Source: an uncultured Eubacteriales bacterium (lineage in GTDB: Bacteria; Bacillota; Clostridia; Lachnospirales; Lachnospiraceae). Taken from it: a DNA stretch of 64,000 bases. Below, one piece after another: positions 28,201 to 35,519 of this stretch. The notes beneath the pieces were generated by a model. The model saw only the letters and a list, made by a program, of their open reading frames with translations, had not been told where the DNA came from and searched no databases. Within the stretch, counting starts at the first letter, position 1. Each line of letters begins with the position of its first letter. Location: contig OMWY01000005.1 in NCBI GenBank assembly GCA_900314885.1, positions 1 through 64,000 of the forward strand, in the 5' to 3' direction. The position numbers were made by a program, and so were the translations under genes.

Positions 28201-28722
28201 GGTACCACGAACGTGATAGACGGCGCATTTTACGTCGTTGGCGGCATAATTACCGATATTTCAAGGAAGGTAACGAAGAAGAATACCCAGATGGCCTTCG
28301 TGACTCTTGAGGACATGGAAGGCTCCATAGAGGTAGTGGTATTTCCGAATTCATACGATAAATATAAGCACCTCCTTATAGAGGAGTCGAAGGTATTTAT
28401 CCGGGGAAGGGCCGATACGGGCGGTGACGCGGACGCGAAAATTATCGCGAGCGAGATTATCCCATTTGAAAATGTGCCTCGCGAGCTCTGGGTGCAGTTC
28501 GCTGACCGGGAGGATTACGATAGGAATGAGGAAAAGCTTATGACTCTGGCCTCCCTGAATCCGGGAACTGCCACCGTTATCGCCTTTCTTAAGAAGGAAC
28601 GCCAGATTCACAGACTGGATAATGACCATAAGACAGCCTTCACAAAAGAGGCGCTTGACGCATTTTATAAAAATTTTTCGGAAAGTAATGTAAAATTAGT
28701 AGAAAAGAGTCTTGCGAAATAG
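25201..28722 (+). CDS. dnaE: DNA polymerase III subunit alpha (DnaE)
   Basis: The 1173-residue protein is a DnaE1-type replicative or lagging-strand polymerase. The N-terminal PHP domain has HLHMHTEYSLLD and AITDHGNMYG. The palm catalytic acidic motif PDIDMDF is at 408-414, with GPGRGSAAGS before it. The helix-hairpin-helix (PPDVNEG region) and OB-fold (DISRKVTKKNTQMAFVTLED) follow. It lacks the exonuclease insertion of PolC. Translation is probably coupled to the Crh-like gene through the TAATG overlap. Confidence 0.96.
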   Translation: MFTHLHMHTEYSLLDSSSKIPDLVARVKELGMNACAITDHGNMYGAIDFYKACKKEGIKPILGCEVYVAPTSRFEKKPGENEERYNHLVLLAENDRGYHNLIKLVSRGFTEGFYYKPRVDYELLSEFHEGIIACSACLAGIVPRHLAAGEYDEAKAAALKLQDIFGENNFFLELQDHGIGTQRIVDQGIMRIHADTGIPLVATNDCHYIKAEDAKYHDVLLCIQTQTNINDENRRRYEGGQFYVKSPEEMAALFSYAPEAIENTGKIADRCNVEIEFGHYHLPKFPVPNDGDSWEYLNELCEKGFKKRYPDAADDSDGRRKYLPKEAELRERLKYELDTIHTMGFVDYFLIVWDYVNFAKEHGIAVGPGRGSAAGSIVAYCLEITDIDPIRYSLLFERFLNPERVTMPDIDMDFCVLRRGEVIDYVTKKYGRDRVCQIVTFGTMAARMVIRDVGRALDLPYTYCDRVAKMIPNDLKMTINKALEMNKDLSDLYNEDENAKDLIDAARALEGLPRHTSVHAAGVVISKRAVDEYVPLSTGADNVVTTEYTMTTIEELGLLKMDFLGLRNLTVIQMSEKLINGNPDYGFTKEKPFDIHDIDMEDKNIFDMLGQGKTEGVFQLESSGMKSFMKQLKPDNLEDVIAGISLYRPGPMDFIPKYIEGKEHPENITYDCPELEPILASTHGCIVYQEQVMQIVRDLAGYSYGRSDLVRRAMSKKKADVMAKERQNFVYGNKEENIPGCIAKGISAEVANKIYDEMTDFAKYAFNRSHAAGYSVITYQTAFLKYYYPKEYMAALLTSVMSNTRKVSEYIDECRKSGIEILPPDVNEGLGGFSVSGNAIRYGMGAIKGLGDSVIDSIVEERVRNGKYRSLQEFIERTNSSQVSKKAIESLIKAGAMDSMPGTRLEKMSIFERMADAVAKDKKSAGAGQMTLFDFVPEDAREAITIKIPELGEFENDDLLAKEKDVLGIYVSGHPLKEFASLMDKNVTAGSADFIMDEETGTTNVIDGAFYVVGGIITDISRKVTKKNTQMAFVTLEDMEGSIEVVVFPNSYDKYKHLLIEESKVFIRGRADTGGDADAKIIASEIIPFENVPRELWVQFADREDYDRNEEKLMTLASLNPGTATVIAFLKKERQIHRLDNDHKTAFTKEALDAFYKNFSESNVKLVEKSLAK

Positions 28723-28839
28723 GCCGGTATGGATTAAAATAGAAGTCGGGATGTTTTTATTAAAAAACAAGCATTTCAGAATCACAAAGGAGCGCATACT
28801 GCGCAATATTAGGAATTAAGGGAAAGTGAGGCATTTACT

Positions 28840-29814
28840 ATGGCTGAAGTTAATACAATCGGAGTACTTACAAGTGGTGGTGACGCGCCGGGCATGAACG
28901 CCTGCATCAGAAGCGTCGTAAGAAGCGCCCTTACAGCGGGCAAGAAGGTTAAGGGTATCCGCAGGGGATATTCGGGACTTCTCGAGGAAGATATCATCGA
29001 TATGGATTCTCATTCAGTTTCTGATATTCTTCAGAGGGGCGGTACTATCCTATACACCGCAAGATGTCCGGAGATGATCAAACCTGAATATCAGGATAAG
29101 GCAGCAGAGATCTGCAGGAAGAACGGAATTGACGGACTTGTAGTCATCGGTGGTGATGGTTCGTTCCGCGGAGCCGCGAGACTTGCTGAAAGAGGAATCA
29201 ATACAATCGGTCTTCCGGGAACTATCGATAACGATATTGCCTGCACAGAGTATACAATCGGCTTTGATACCGCTGTAAATACAGCTATGGAATGTATAGA
29301 TAAGATTCGTGATACTTCGACCTCCCACGAGCGTTGCTCAATCATCGAGGTTATGGGCCGCGGAGCAGGATATATCGCTGAATGGTGCGGTATCGCTAAC
29401 GGCGCTGAGGAGATTCTTATCGCCGAGACCTATGACAATGATGTCAACGCTATCATGGAACGTGTAAAGAGCATGAGAGCTAAGGGCAAGAAGCATTATA
29501 TCATTGTAAATGCTGAGTCGGTAGGTCATTCATATGAGATGGCTAAGCAGATTCAGGAGGGTACCGGTATGGATACAAGAGCGACTGTTCTTGGTCATAT
29601 CCAGAGAGGTGGCTCACCTACCGCGAGAGACAGGGTTTACGCTACCATGTTCGGCGCGAAGGCTGTCGATCTTCTCATCCAGGGAAAGTCAAAGAGAGTT
29701 GTAGGCTATATGAGCGGCAAGTTCGTTGATTTCGACGTAGAGCAGGCTCTTGCCATGACTAAGTCTATCGACCCATGGCTCTTAAGCCTTAACTCAAGGA
29801 TGGAAAGAATCTGA
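28840..29814 (+). CDS. pfkA: ATP-dependent 6-phosphofructokinase
   Basis: The enzyme commits fructose 6-phosphate to glycolysis. The 324-residue protein has bacterial PfkA motifs: TSGGDAPGMNAC at 10-21, GGDGSFRGA near 104-112 (Gly-Asp-Gly of ATP-type enzymes), PGTIDNDI near 126-133 with the catalytic aspartates, and EVMGRGAGYIAE. The GGDGS motif argues for ATP rather than pyrophosphate as donor. The preceding 117 bp hold an AGTGAGG ribosome binding site, and codon usage is of the highly expressed kind. Confidence 0.96.
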   Translation: MAEVNTIGVLTSGGDAPGMNACIRSVVRSALTAGKKVKGIRRGYSGLLEEDIIDMDSHSVSDILQRGGTILYTARCPEMIKPEYQDKAAEICRKNGIDGLVVIGGDGSFRGAARLAERGINTIGLPGTIDNDIACTEYTIGFDTAVNTAMECIDKIRDTSTSHERCSIIEVMGRGAGYIAEWCGIANGAEEILIAETYDNDVNAIMERVKSMRAKGKKHYIIVNAESVGHSYEMAKQIQEGTGMDTRATVLGHIQRGGSPTARDRVYATMFGAKAVDLLIQGKSKRVVGYMSGKFVDFDVEQALAMTKSIDPWLLSLNSRMERI

Positions 29815-29853
29815 TCAGAGTTTAAGAAAGACGGGAAAGGAAAAAAGTTTCAG

Positions 29854-30744
29854 ATGAGTATTTTTGAAGGTGTCGCTACAGCCCTTATCACACCCTTTAA
29901 TGAGGATGAGTCCGTAAATTTCGGTAAGATGAATGAGCTTATCGACAGGCAGATTGACGATGGAGTTGACGCGCTTGTTATAGCTGCTACGACCGGTGAG
30001 GGAGCTACTCTTACCGAGGAAGAGCATATTAAGGTAATCACGGAAGCCGTGAAGCATATTAACGGCAGAGTGCCTGTTATAGCGGGCACCGGAAGCAACT
30101 GCACCCGCACTGCCATCGACCTCTCTAAGAAGGCTGAGGCAGCAGGCGCTGACGCTGTTCTTCTCGTATCGCCTTACTATAACAAGGCTACCCAGGAGGG
30201 TCTCTATGAGCATTTTGGGGATACGGCAGCAGCCATTAAGATTCCGGCCATCCTCTACAATATCAAGAGCAGGACGGGTGTAAATATTGATCCGCCTACC
30301 ATCGCAAGACTCGCCAAGGATTATCCTAATATCAAGGCTGTTAAGGAAGCGAGCGGGAATATTTCCGATATAGGCACGATTGCTTCTCTTACTGAGGGAC
30401 TCGATTTTGATATCTATTCGGGAAATGACGATGAGGTTGTTCCTATCTGCTCTCTCGGCGGTAAGGGTGTTATCTCGGTAGCAAGCCATGTGATTCCTAA
30501 GCAGATGCACGACATGGTGAGAGCGTTTCTTGATGGAGATACCAAGAAGGCCCTCCACATTCAGAATAAATATCTGGAGCTTATGCATACCCTCTTTATA
30601 GAGGTCAACCCTATTCCTGTAAAGGAAGCTCTTAATATGATGGGATATAATGTAGGCGGTTACCGCAAACCTATGACACCTATGTCTGAGGCCCATCGTG
30701 AGATATTACGTCAGGTACTTCGTAAATATGAACTTATAAAGTAA
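29854..30744 (+). CDS. dapA: 4-hydroxy-tetrahydrodipicolinate synthase
   Basis: DapA condenses pyruvate with aspartate semialdehyde in lysine and diaminopimelate synthesis. The 296-residue TIM barrel has GVATALITPF at the start, AATTGEGATLTEEE at 44-57, the Schiff-base lysine K164 in AVKEASGN, and SGNDDEVVPI. The segment YNIKSRTGVN has Lys where many DapA have Pro (NVPxRTG). It starts 39 bp after pfkA and may be cotranscribed with it. Confidence 0.94.
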   Translation: MSIFEGVATALITPFNEDESVNFGKMNELIDRQIDDGVDALVIAATTGEGATLTEEEHIKVITEAVKHINGRVPVIAGTGSNCTRTAIDLSKKAEAAGADAVLLVSPYYNKATQEGLYEHFGDTAAAIKIPAILYNIKSRTGVNIDPPTIARLAKDYPNIKAVKEASGNISDIGTIASLTEGLDFDIYSGNDDEVVPICSLGGKGVISVASHVIPKQMHDMVRAFLDGDTKKALHIQNKYLELMHTLFIEVNPIPVKEALNMMGYNVGGYRKPMTPMSEAHREILRQVLRKYELIK

Positions 30745-30769
30745 TCATCATTCAAGGAGGTATTGTACT

Positions 30770-31012
30770 ATGAAGGGTTTATTGAAGTTCTTATCAGCAC
30801 TTGCCATCTTTGGCGCTCTTGCCGCCGCTATCTACTATTTCTATAAGACATACATAAGCGACGACGAGTATGACGAGGATGATGAAGAGGTCGACATGTC
30901 CCATTTCGAGGATGAGGACGATGAAGACGAGACAGAAGAGAGCAAGACAGAGCGCGGCTACTTTAATCTTGACGATGTAAAGCAGGAAGCTGCCGGAGCT
31001 GAAAAAGAGTAA
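30770..31012 (+). CDS. Small membrane-anchored acidic protein
   Basis: The 80-residue protein has one membrane helix at about residues 5-27 and a tail made almost wholly of Asp, Glu and Ser, with a conserved-looking end (GYFNLDDVKQEA). No family is recognised. AAGGAGG at 30754-30760 gives strong translation, and the position 25 bp after dapA suggests cotranscription. Confidence 0.7.
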   Translation: MKGLLKFLSALAIFGALAAAIYYFYKTYISDDEYDEDDEEVDMSHFEDEDDEDETEESKTERGYFNLDDVKQEAAGAEKE

Positions 31013-31018
31013 GAATTA

Positions 31019-31134
31019 GTGCCTGGTCCCGTTAACAGTGCCTGGTCCCATTAAGAGAATATGAACGAGTTTACGAAGTTCACATTATCTTAATGGTACC
31101 TGGCACGGAAGATTCTTAATGGTACCTGGCACGG
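31019..31134 (+). repeat. Nested GTGCCTGG-family palindromic element
   Basis: Outer ends are GTGCCTGGTCCC at 31019-31030 and GGTACCTGGCACGG at 31121-31134. A second pair of the same ends lies inside at 31038-31049 and 31095-31108, around the arms ATTAAGAGAATATGAAC and GTTCACATTATCTTAAT. It looks like one element inside the duplicated ends of another. It sits 6 bp after a stop codon. Confidence 0.85.
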
Positions 31135-31177
31135 ATTTTTTTTAGGGGAATTTTTTATTATTAATTTCGGGGAATTT

Positions 31178-32110
31178 ATGAAAAAGTCAAATCAGTTAAA
31201 ATATTCGCTGGTGCTGTTTTTAGCCTCACTTATCTGGGGTACCGCCTTTGTGGCCCAGAGTACCGGCATGGACCATATCGGTGGCCTTACATTTACCATG
31301 ATCCGCTCTTTCATCGGAACAGCCTTCTTACTTCCGATTGCGGCTATAGTCGAGCATTCGGGAAGAAAGCAGGAAGGAGAGGTTAATCGGGAAAAGAAAG
31401 AGAAGAAGCCGCTCCTGTCTCGTGACGAGCTTATAGGCTGTCTTGTGTGCGGTACATTTCTCTGCGTCGCGACAAACCTGCAGCAGATAGGTATTGGCCT
31501 CACTACGGTCGCGAAGGCCGGCTTCCTGACCGCCCTCTACGTTATCCTGGTTCCGATTTTAGGTATATTTTTAAAGCGAAGGGTACCGGGATATATTTGG
31601 CTGTGCGCTGTGGTTTCTGTTATCGGCCTCTATTTTCTTTGCCTTGCGGGAAAGGGAAGTTTTTCCTTCACAAGAGGTGATATATTTGAAATTAGCTGTG
31701 CCCTTGCCTTTGCCTTCCAGATACTTTCGGTTGACCATTTTTCACCTAAGTGCAGAAGTATAGTGCTTTCGGCCATGCAATTCTTTGTGTGCGGCGTCGA
31801 GACGCTTGTCATTTTACCATTCCTTGAGCATCCGACATTGACGGGTGTAATTGAAGCCCTGCCGGCTTTGCTCTACACGGGAATTATGTCATCGGGCCTT
31901 GCCTATACGCTTCAGGTTGTCGGTCAGAAGAATCTTCCGCCGGCGCTTGCTTCACTTATTATGTGTTTTGAGTCTGTAATTTCAGCCGTATCGGGCTGGA
32001 TTATTTTAGGTCAGAAGATGTCAGGAACAGAGATTTTCGGAGCGACACTTATGTTCGCTGCCATCGTTGCGGCCCAGGTATTGCCGTTCCTGACAAAGGA
32101 AGAGGATTAA
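31178..32110 (+). CDS. EamA/DMT-family transporter
   Basis: The 310-residue protein has ten predicted membrane helices in two EamA repeats; the first begins LASLIWGTAFVAQS and the second starts near the SCALAFAFQILSVDHF stretch. A charged loop of about 20 residues (EGEVNREKKEKKPL) separates helices 2 and 3. Drug/metabolite exporters of this group move amino acids or metabolites; the substrate is unknown. It is flanked on both sides by GTGCCTGG elements, one of which begins at its stop codon. Confidence 0.85.
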   Translation: MKKSNQLKYSLVLFLASLIWGTAFVAQSTGMDHIGGLTFTMIRSFIGTAFLLPIAAIVEHSGRKQEGEVNREKKEKKPLLSRDELIGCLVCGTFLCVATNLQQIGIGLTTVAKAGFLTALYVILVPILGIFLKRRVPGYIWLCAVVSVIGLYFLCLAGKGSFSFTRGDIFEISCALAFAFQILSVDHFSPKCRSIVLSAMQFFVCGVETLVILPFLEHPTLTGVIEALPALLYTGIMSSGLAYTLQVVGQKNLPPALASLIMCFESVISAVSGWIILGQKMSGTEIFGATLMFAAIVAAQVLPFLTKEED

Positions 32111-32112
32111 TA

Positions 32113-32176
32113 GTGCCTGGCTCACTAAAAATTATATAAACGTTAGTTTATATAATTTTGTGGGTGCCTGGCATGG
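32113..32176 (+). repeat. GTGCCTGG-family palindromic element
   Basis: The left end GTGCCTGGCTC starts 2 bp after the EamA stop and the right end GGTGCCTGGCATGG closes at 32176. The inner stem pairs ACTAAAAATTATATAAAC with GTTTATATAATTTTGT around a 4-nt loop. It runs straight into the start of the broken DUF4160 gene. Confidence 0.82.
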
Positions 32177-32202
32177 GAATTATATGGGAAAGTGTGGTTG
32201 TT

Positions 32203-32439
32203 ATGATGTACCCTTTTATGACACTTGAGCCTTGTCACGTTCATATTTAACAGGGAACTCCAAGTGAAAATGCTACCAAAGTATGGATTACAAGGGCAGG
32301 AAGATGTCTTATCGCAAATAATAAATCCAATATACCGGAAAGGATATTAAAAAACATTATGCGGGTCATAGAAGCCCGTAGTGAAGATGTAATTAATAAG
32401 TGGTACGATTACTTTGGAGAAATAGAATATTATTGTTGA
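32203..32439 (+). pseudogene. DUF4160-like gene with in-frame stop
   Basis: One reading frame of 79 codons from ATG 32203 to TGA 32437-32439 is interrupted only by TAA at 32248-32250. Before it come EPCHVHI (the family H-V-H motif), and after it ATKVWITRAGRCLIANN and IPERILKNIMRVIEA, which match the DUF4160 pattern. A single base change at the Tyr-type codon after HVHI explains the stop. The N-terminus is also short, and the palindromic element ends 26 bp before it. DUF4160 proteins are usually paired with DUF2442 as a suspected toxin-antitoxin module, but no DUF2442 gene follows. The next 34 bp hold TTGACT at 32435 but no firm -10 box. Confidence 0.7.
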
Positions 32440-32473
32440 CTATTTATATTTAGTGTGGAAGGAGTATAAAAAC

Positions 32474-32641
32474 ATGAATACAATGATGTTCTCTGATTTG
32501 CAGCAGGATATAAACAAGGTCTGTCATACACCGGCGGTGTGTGGTTCATGCGCGGGAAAGGACTGCCTTGTCGGCTACTCAAAGTATGCGATAGCAGACT
32601 GCAAAAAGCGCGAAAGCTCATGGCTTGCGGATGGCAACTAG
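32474..32641 (+). CDS. Small cysteine-rich protein
   Basis: The 55-residue protein has five cysteines in a CHTPAVCGSCAGKDC pattern plus a sixth in DCKK, suggesting metal or iron-sulphur binding. No family is recognised. GGAAGGAG at 32457-32464 supports ATG 32474 over the in-frame GTG 32453. The next gene, also with paired cysteines, begins 18 bp later. Confidence 0.6.
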   Translation: MNTMMFSDLQQDINKVCHTPAVCGSCAGKDCLVGYSKYAIADCKKRESSWLADGN

Positions 32642-32659
32642 AACATTCCATCCATAGAT

Positions 32660-32932
32660 ATGAGAGGCGGCTATGACGAGGATGACGTCTTAAACGCAAT
32701 CGCCGAGACCCTCTACTACTGTCATTCCTGCAAGACAGACCACACAGATGACTGTCTCTTAGCTATCACGAGGCACGCCATGGAAATTATCGAAACCGGT
32801 GAAATGCGTGATTATCCCGGTACTCCTCTTGAATACCTCGTTAACCTTGAGCGAGATGACAAGGTAAAGGGCAGTGCCCTCCACGAACTTTATAACAATG
32901 TAAAAGCCAAGCAGGCTGATGAGATGGGCTAA
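32660..32932 (+). CDS. Small protein with C-H-x-C cluster, unknown function
   Basis: The 90-residue protein has CHSCKTDHTDDC at 21-32, a possible metal site, and a helical remainder. No Shine-Dalgarno is evident before ATG 32660, so translation may depend on the upstream 55-residue gene. Glutathione peroxidase follows after 14 bp, and the three may form a redox-related transcript. Function is not known. Confidence 0.6.
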   Translation: MRGGYDEDDVLNAIAETLYYCHSCKTDHTDDCLLAITRHAMEIIETGEMRDYPGTPLEYLVNLERDDKVKGSALHELYNNVKAKQADEMG

Positions 32933-32946
32933 TAAGGAGGCAGAAT

Positions 32947-33489
32947 ATGTCGATTTATGATTATTCAGTAACAGATCGTGATGGCAATGAGGTATCACTC
33001 GAGAAATTCCGCGGCAAGGTTCTTCTTGTTGTAAATACAGCGACAGGCTGCGGTTTCACACCACAATACAAGCCTCTTGAAGAGATGTTTGAAAAATATA
33101 ACGCACAGGGCTTTGAGATACTTGATATCCCGTGCAACCAGTTCGCCGGTCAGACACCTGGCACAGATGAGGAGGTTCACGAATTTTGCACTTTAAAGTA
33201 CGACACAAAATTTGACCAGATGCATAAGTCAGATGTGAACGGTGAAAATGAACTGCCACTATACACTTATCTTAAGAGCCAGAAGGACTTCGAAGGCTTT
33301 GGCAAAGGACCTAAGGCTCTCGCTATGGCAGCCATGCTCAAGACCGTTGACAAGGATTACAAGAATAACCCTAATATAAAATGGAACTTTACAAAATTCC
33401 TTATCGACAGGGCAGGAAATGTTGTAGCAAGATTCGAACCAACCCATGACATGAAGGATGTCGAAAAACAGGTGGAAGCATTATTGTAA
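32947..33489 (+). CDS. Glutathione peroxidase-family thiol peroxidase
   Basis: The 180-residue thioredoxin-fold enzyme reduces hydroperoxides. The peroxidatic cysteine is C35 in NTATGCGFTPQY (Cys, not selenocysteine). The other family residues are in IPCNQFAGQTPG, and in IKWNFTKFLID near the end with Trp-Asn. The bacterial Cys forms usually run on thioredoxin. It complements the superoxide reductase at 14529-15398, which produces peroxide. AAGGAGG at 32934-32940 precedes the start. Confidence 0.93.
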   Translation: MSIYDYSVTDRDGNEVSLEKFRGKVLLVVNTATGCGFTPQYKPLEEMFEKYNAQGFEILDIPCNQFAGQTPGTDEEVHEFCTLKYDTKFDQMHKSDVNGENELPLYTYLKSQKDFEGFGKGPKALAMAAMLKTVDKDYKNNPNIKWNFTKFLIDRAGNVVARFEPTHDMKDVEKQVEALL

Positions 33490-33503
33490 TAATATTAATA
33501 AAC

Positions 33504-33536
33504 AAAGAGTAAAGCCGGAAGCTTTACTCTTTTTTG
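33504..33536. terminator. Bidirectional terminator between gpx and degV
   Basis: Arms 33504-33515 and 33521-33532 pair perfectly over 12 bp with a 5-nt loop. T residues flank the right side and A residues the left, so it can serve both convergent genes. Confidence 0.9.
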
Positions 33537-33550
33537 TATGATAATGAATA

Positions 33551-34453
33551 TCAGTTCAATGCATTTTGAATTTTATCAGATATGATATCCTCAGGTAGAA
33601 ATGCGGTGCAGGTGATAGCTAGAGCGCCGTAGCCTATATGACAGGCGATTGAGAGCGAAAGCGGATCCATATGGATGTCATAACCCGGGAATTCGGCCTC
33701 AATCTGCTCCTTCCACTCGGCAGCCTCATCAGGATTGCCTGAGTAGGAAGCATTGATATGAACCCTGCGTTTGTTCGCTTCTTCCTTGAAACGGGTATCC
33801 ATGTCCTTCTTTACAGCGTCTAGCATAACCTTGCAGGACTGCTTCTTACCGCGACACTTCTGGTAGGCGTCAAGCTTCTCTCCCTGAATCTGAAGGACAG
33901 GCTTAAGCCCCAAAATGGTTCCGATAGCGGCTGCGGCAGGGGTTATACGGCCACCCTTTTTGAGATATTTTAAAGTCTCAAGGGCTATATAAATGCTTGA
34001 TTCCATCTTGTGGGTCTCAAGAATCTGCCTAATTTCCTTGGCGGATTTTCCTTCCTTCGCAAGCTCTATAGCCTCAAGTACAGACTGGCGCTGGGTTACT
34101 GATATACGCTGGTTGTCGACAACCTCAACCTTCCCGTCATAATCCTCCGCGAGCATCCTCGCCGTATTGCATGAACTCGAGAGACCGCTTGACATAGGGA
34201 TGTAGACAAGCTCGTCGTAATCCTTTAATACCTTATCCCAAAGGTCGGTAGTGTCTCCGGGAGCAGGCATAGAGGTCTTGATATCGGCGTCACTCTTAAG
34301 CCTCTCGTAGAACTGCTCCTGGGTGAGGGATATATCCTCCAAGAATAATTTCTCATCTATATAAAATGGCATCGGGATAACATTTATTCCCATCTCTTTC
34401 GCAACGGACTGAGTTATGCCGCTGTTACTGTCTGTTACAACTGCGGTTTTCAT
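33551..34453 (-). CDS. DegV-family fatty-acid-binding protein
   Basis: The 300-residue protein has the DegV/FakB pattern: VVTDSNSGI at the start, the KTSMPAPGD loop near 59-67 that holds the carboxylate-binding residues, SSGLSSSCNTA, and LKKGGRITPAAAAIG. FakB proteins present fatty acids to the kinase FakA for phospholipid synthesis; the FakA gene is not in this window, so the partner is unproven. A clear promoter lies on the minus strand upstream. Confidence 0.92.
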   Translation of the reverse strand: MKTAVVTDSNSGITQSVAKEMGINVIPMPFYIDEKLFLEDISLTQEQFYERLKSDADIKTSMPAPGDTTDLWDKVLKDYDELVYIPMSSGLSSSCNTARMLAEDYDGKVEVVDNQRISVTQRQSVLEAIELAKEGKSAKEIRQILETHKMESSIYIALETLKYLKKGGRITPAAAAIGTILGLKPVLQIQGEKLDAYQKCRGKKQSCKVMLDAVKKDMDTRFKEEANKRRVHINASYSGNPDEAAEWKEQIEAEFPGYDIHMDPLSLSIACHIGYGALAITCTAFLPEDIISDKIQNALN

Positions 34454-34489
34454 TGGCGTGTCTCCTTAAGTGTCTAAAAATTCATTATT

Positions 34490-34518
34490 AGTATACGGAA
34501 AAACCTCAAAAAAGTCAA
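34490..34518 (-). promoter_or_regulatory. Promoter of degV
   Basis: On the minus strand TTGACT (34518-34513) and TATACT (34495-34490) are 17 bp apart. Confidence 0.75.
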
Positions 34519-34551
34519 CAATTCCCACTATACAAAAGCTAAGTTTTGTTG

Positions 34552-34557
34552 TATTCT
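34552..34557 (+). promoter_or_regulatory. -10 box of tadA, very close to the start codon
   Basis: TATTCT ends 7 bp before ATG 34565, and TATACA 17 bp further upstream is a weak -35. No Shine-Dalgarno is present between them, which would make the tadA mRNA nearly leaderless. Confidence 0.4.
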
Positions 34558-34564
34558 ATTAGAT

Positions 34565-35038
34565 ATGAAAAAATATACTGAAGACGAACGCTTTATGAAA
34601 ATGGCCCTGACCCAGGCGAATAAGGCGGGAAAAATAGATGAGGTACCCATAGGGTGCGTAATCGTATACGAAGGAAATGTTATTGCTCGCGGCTATAACA
34701 GAAGAAATACAGACCATACGGCCCTTGCCCACGCGGAGATTATGGCCATAAAGAAGGCCTGTAGGAAAATGGGCGACTGGAGACTTGAAGGCTGCAGTAT
34801 GTACGTAACTCTGGAGCCCTGTCAGATGTGCGCGGGAGCCATAGTGCAGTCACGGATTCCGAGAGTCGTGATAGGAGCTATGAACCCGAAGGCAGGATGC
34901 GGAGGGTCAATATATAATCTCCTCAATGACAGCAGGTTTAATCACAGGTGCGAGGTAGTGACAGGTGTGATGGAAGCTGAGTGCGCAGGGATGATGAAGG
35001 AATTTTTTAAGAATCTAAGATTAAGGAAGGAGGTATAA
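34565..35038 (+). CDS. tadA: tRNA-specific adenosine deaminase
   Basis: TadA converts the wobble adenosine of tRNA-Arg(ACG) to inosine. The 157-residue protein has the zinc deaminase motifs HAEIMAI near 56-62 (His ligand and catalytic Glu) and PCQMCAGAIVQSRI near 83-96 (two Cys ligands). In many Firmicutes tadA lies next to the SRP RNA gene, as here, though the RNA is on the other strand in this window. There is no visible ribosome binding site, so the start is supported mainly by family alignment. Confidence 0.93.
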   Translation: MKKYTEDERFMKMALTQANKAGKIDEVPIGCVIVYEGNVIARGYNRRNTDHTALAHAEIMAIKKACRKMGDWRLEGCSMYVTLEPCQMCAGAIVQSRIPRVVIGAMNPKAGCGGSIYNLLNDSRFNHRCEVVTGVMEAECAGMMKEFFKNLRLRKEV

Positions 35039-35076
35039 AGAACGCTTCAAATAAATATTTGCTTCGCAAAAAAAGG

Positions 35077-35106
35077 AAAAAATTCGGCATAGCTGAATTT
35101 TTTTTG
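35077..35106 (+). terminator. Terminator of tadA
   Basis: AAAAAATTCGGC and AGCTGAATTTTTT form a stem around AT, followed by eight T residues. It lies 40 bp after the tadA stop. Confidence 0.7.
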
Positions 35107-35109
35107 AAG

Positions 35110-35245
35110 AGAAGCCGTGGGTCGCATTGCTTCGCAAAGCGACAATATTCGCTTCGCTCATCGCGGGTTACGGGAAACACACGCCATGATAATTTGTGCT
35201 TCGCACAAAGGCGTGCGGTAAGGTCGCTTTGTTGCACAAAGCGAC
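35110..35245. repeat. GCTTCGC-type palindromic repeat cluster
   Basis: The stretch between tadA and the SRP RNA is built of short self-complementary units. These include the 23-nt copy 35123-35145 shared with the ftsH 3' end, GCTTCGC at 35151-35157 and again at 35193-35199, and a 9-bp stem pairing GTCGCTTTG (35223-35231) with CAAAGCGAC (35237-35245). No coding potential was seen. The last stem lies directly behind the predicted SRP RNA 3' end and could mark it, but no T-run follows. Confidence 0.65.
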
Positions 35246-35246
35246 A

Positions 35247-35513
35247 AGCCGTGCGGTCTCCTTTTGTAGCGCGATCACGAACGGTACCTGCCGGCAAAAC
35301 TCAGCCAAGGCTATCCCACGGCACATGAAATTATCCGCTTAGTGCTGCTTCATTCCTGACCTGACACGGTTCACGGGATCTCATTGCGCGGGACCCTGAC
35401 ATCAACGTCCCACCAAACAGGGCAGCTTCGCAATCAACGCTCCGGGAGGAGACATCACCTCTGCTAAAGCGGATTGCAGATACAGGGCACCGCTATCTCC
35501 CCGGCTGCACGGT
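35247..35513 (-). ncRNA. ffs: Signal recognition particle RNA, long Bacillus type
   Basis: On the minus strand the sequence matches the Firmicutes SRP RNA order. The 5' CCGTGC (35512-35507) pairs with 3' GCACGG (35254-35249). The Alu part includes GGGGAGATAGCGGTGCCCTG and CAATCCGCT; GTCAGGTCAGGAATGAAGC is the Ffh-binding hairpin, and CATGTGCCG with TTGGCTGAG follow. The length is about 267 nt. The GGAA tetraloop is closed by A-U where the classic RNA has C-G. The RNA scaffolds Ffh (and HBsu-like proteins in Bacillus) for membrane targeting. Ends are inferred from the promoter and the terminal helix. Confidence 0.92.
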
Positions 35514-35519
35514 ATTTCT

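Noticed and set aside
33160..33175. CCTGGCAC inside the glutathione peroxidase gene as repeat copy
   Set aside because: Only 8 bases match the repeat end and there is no opposite arm; a chance match in coding sequence.
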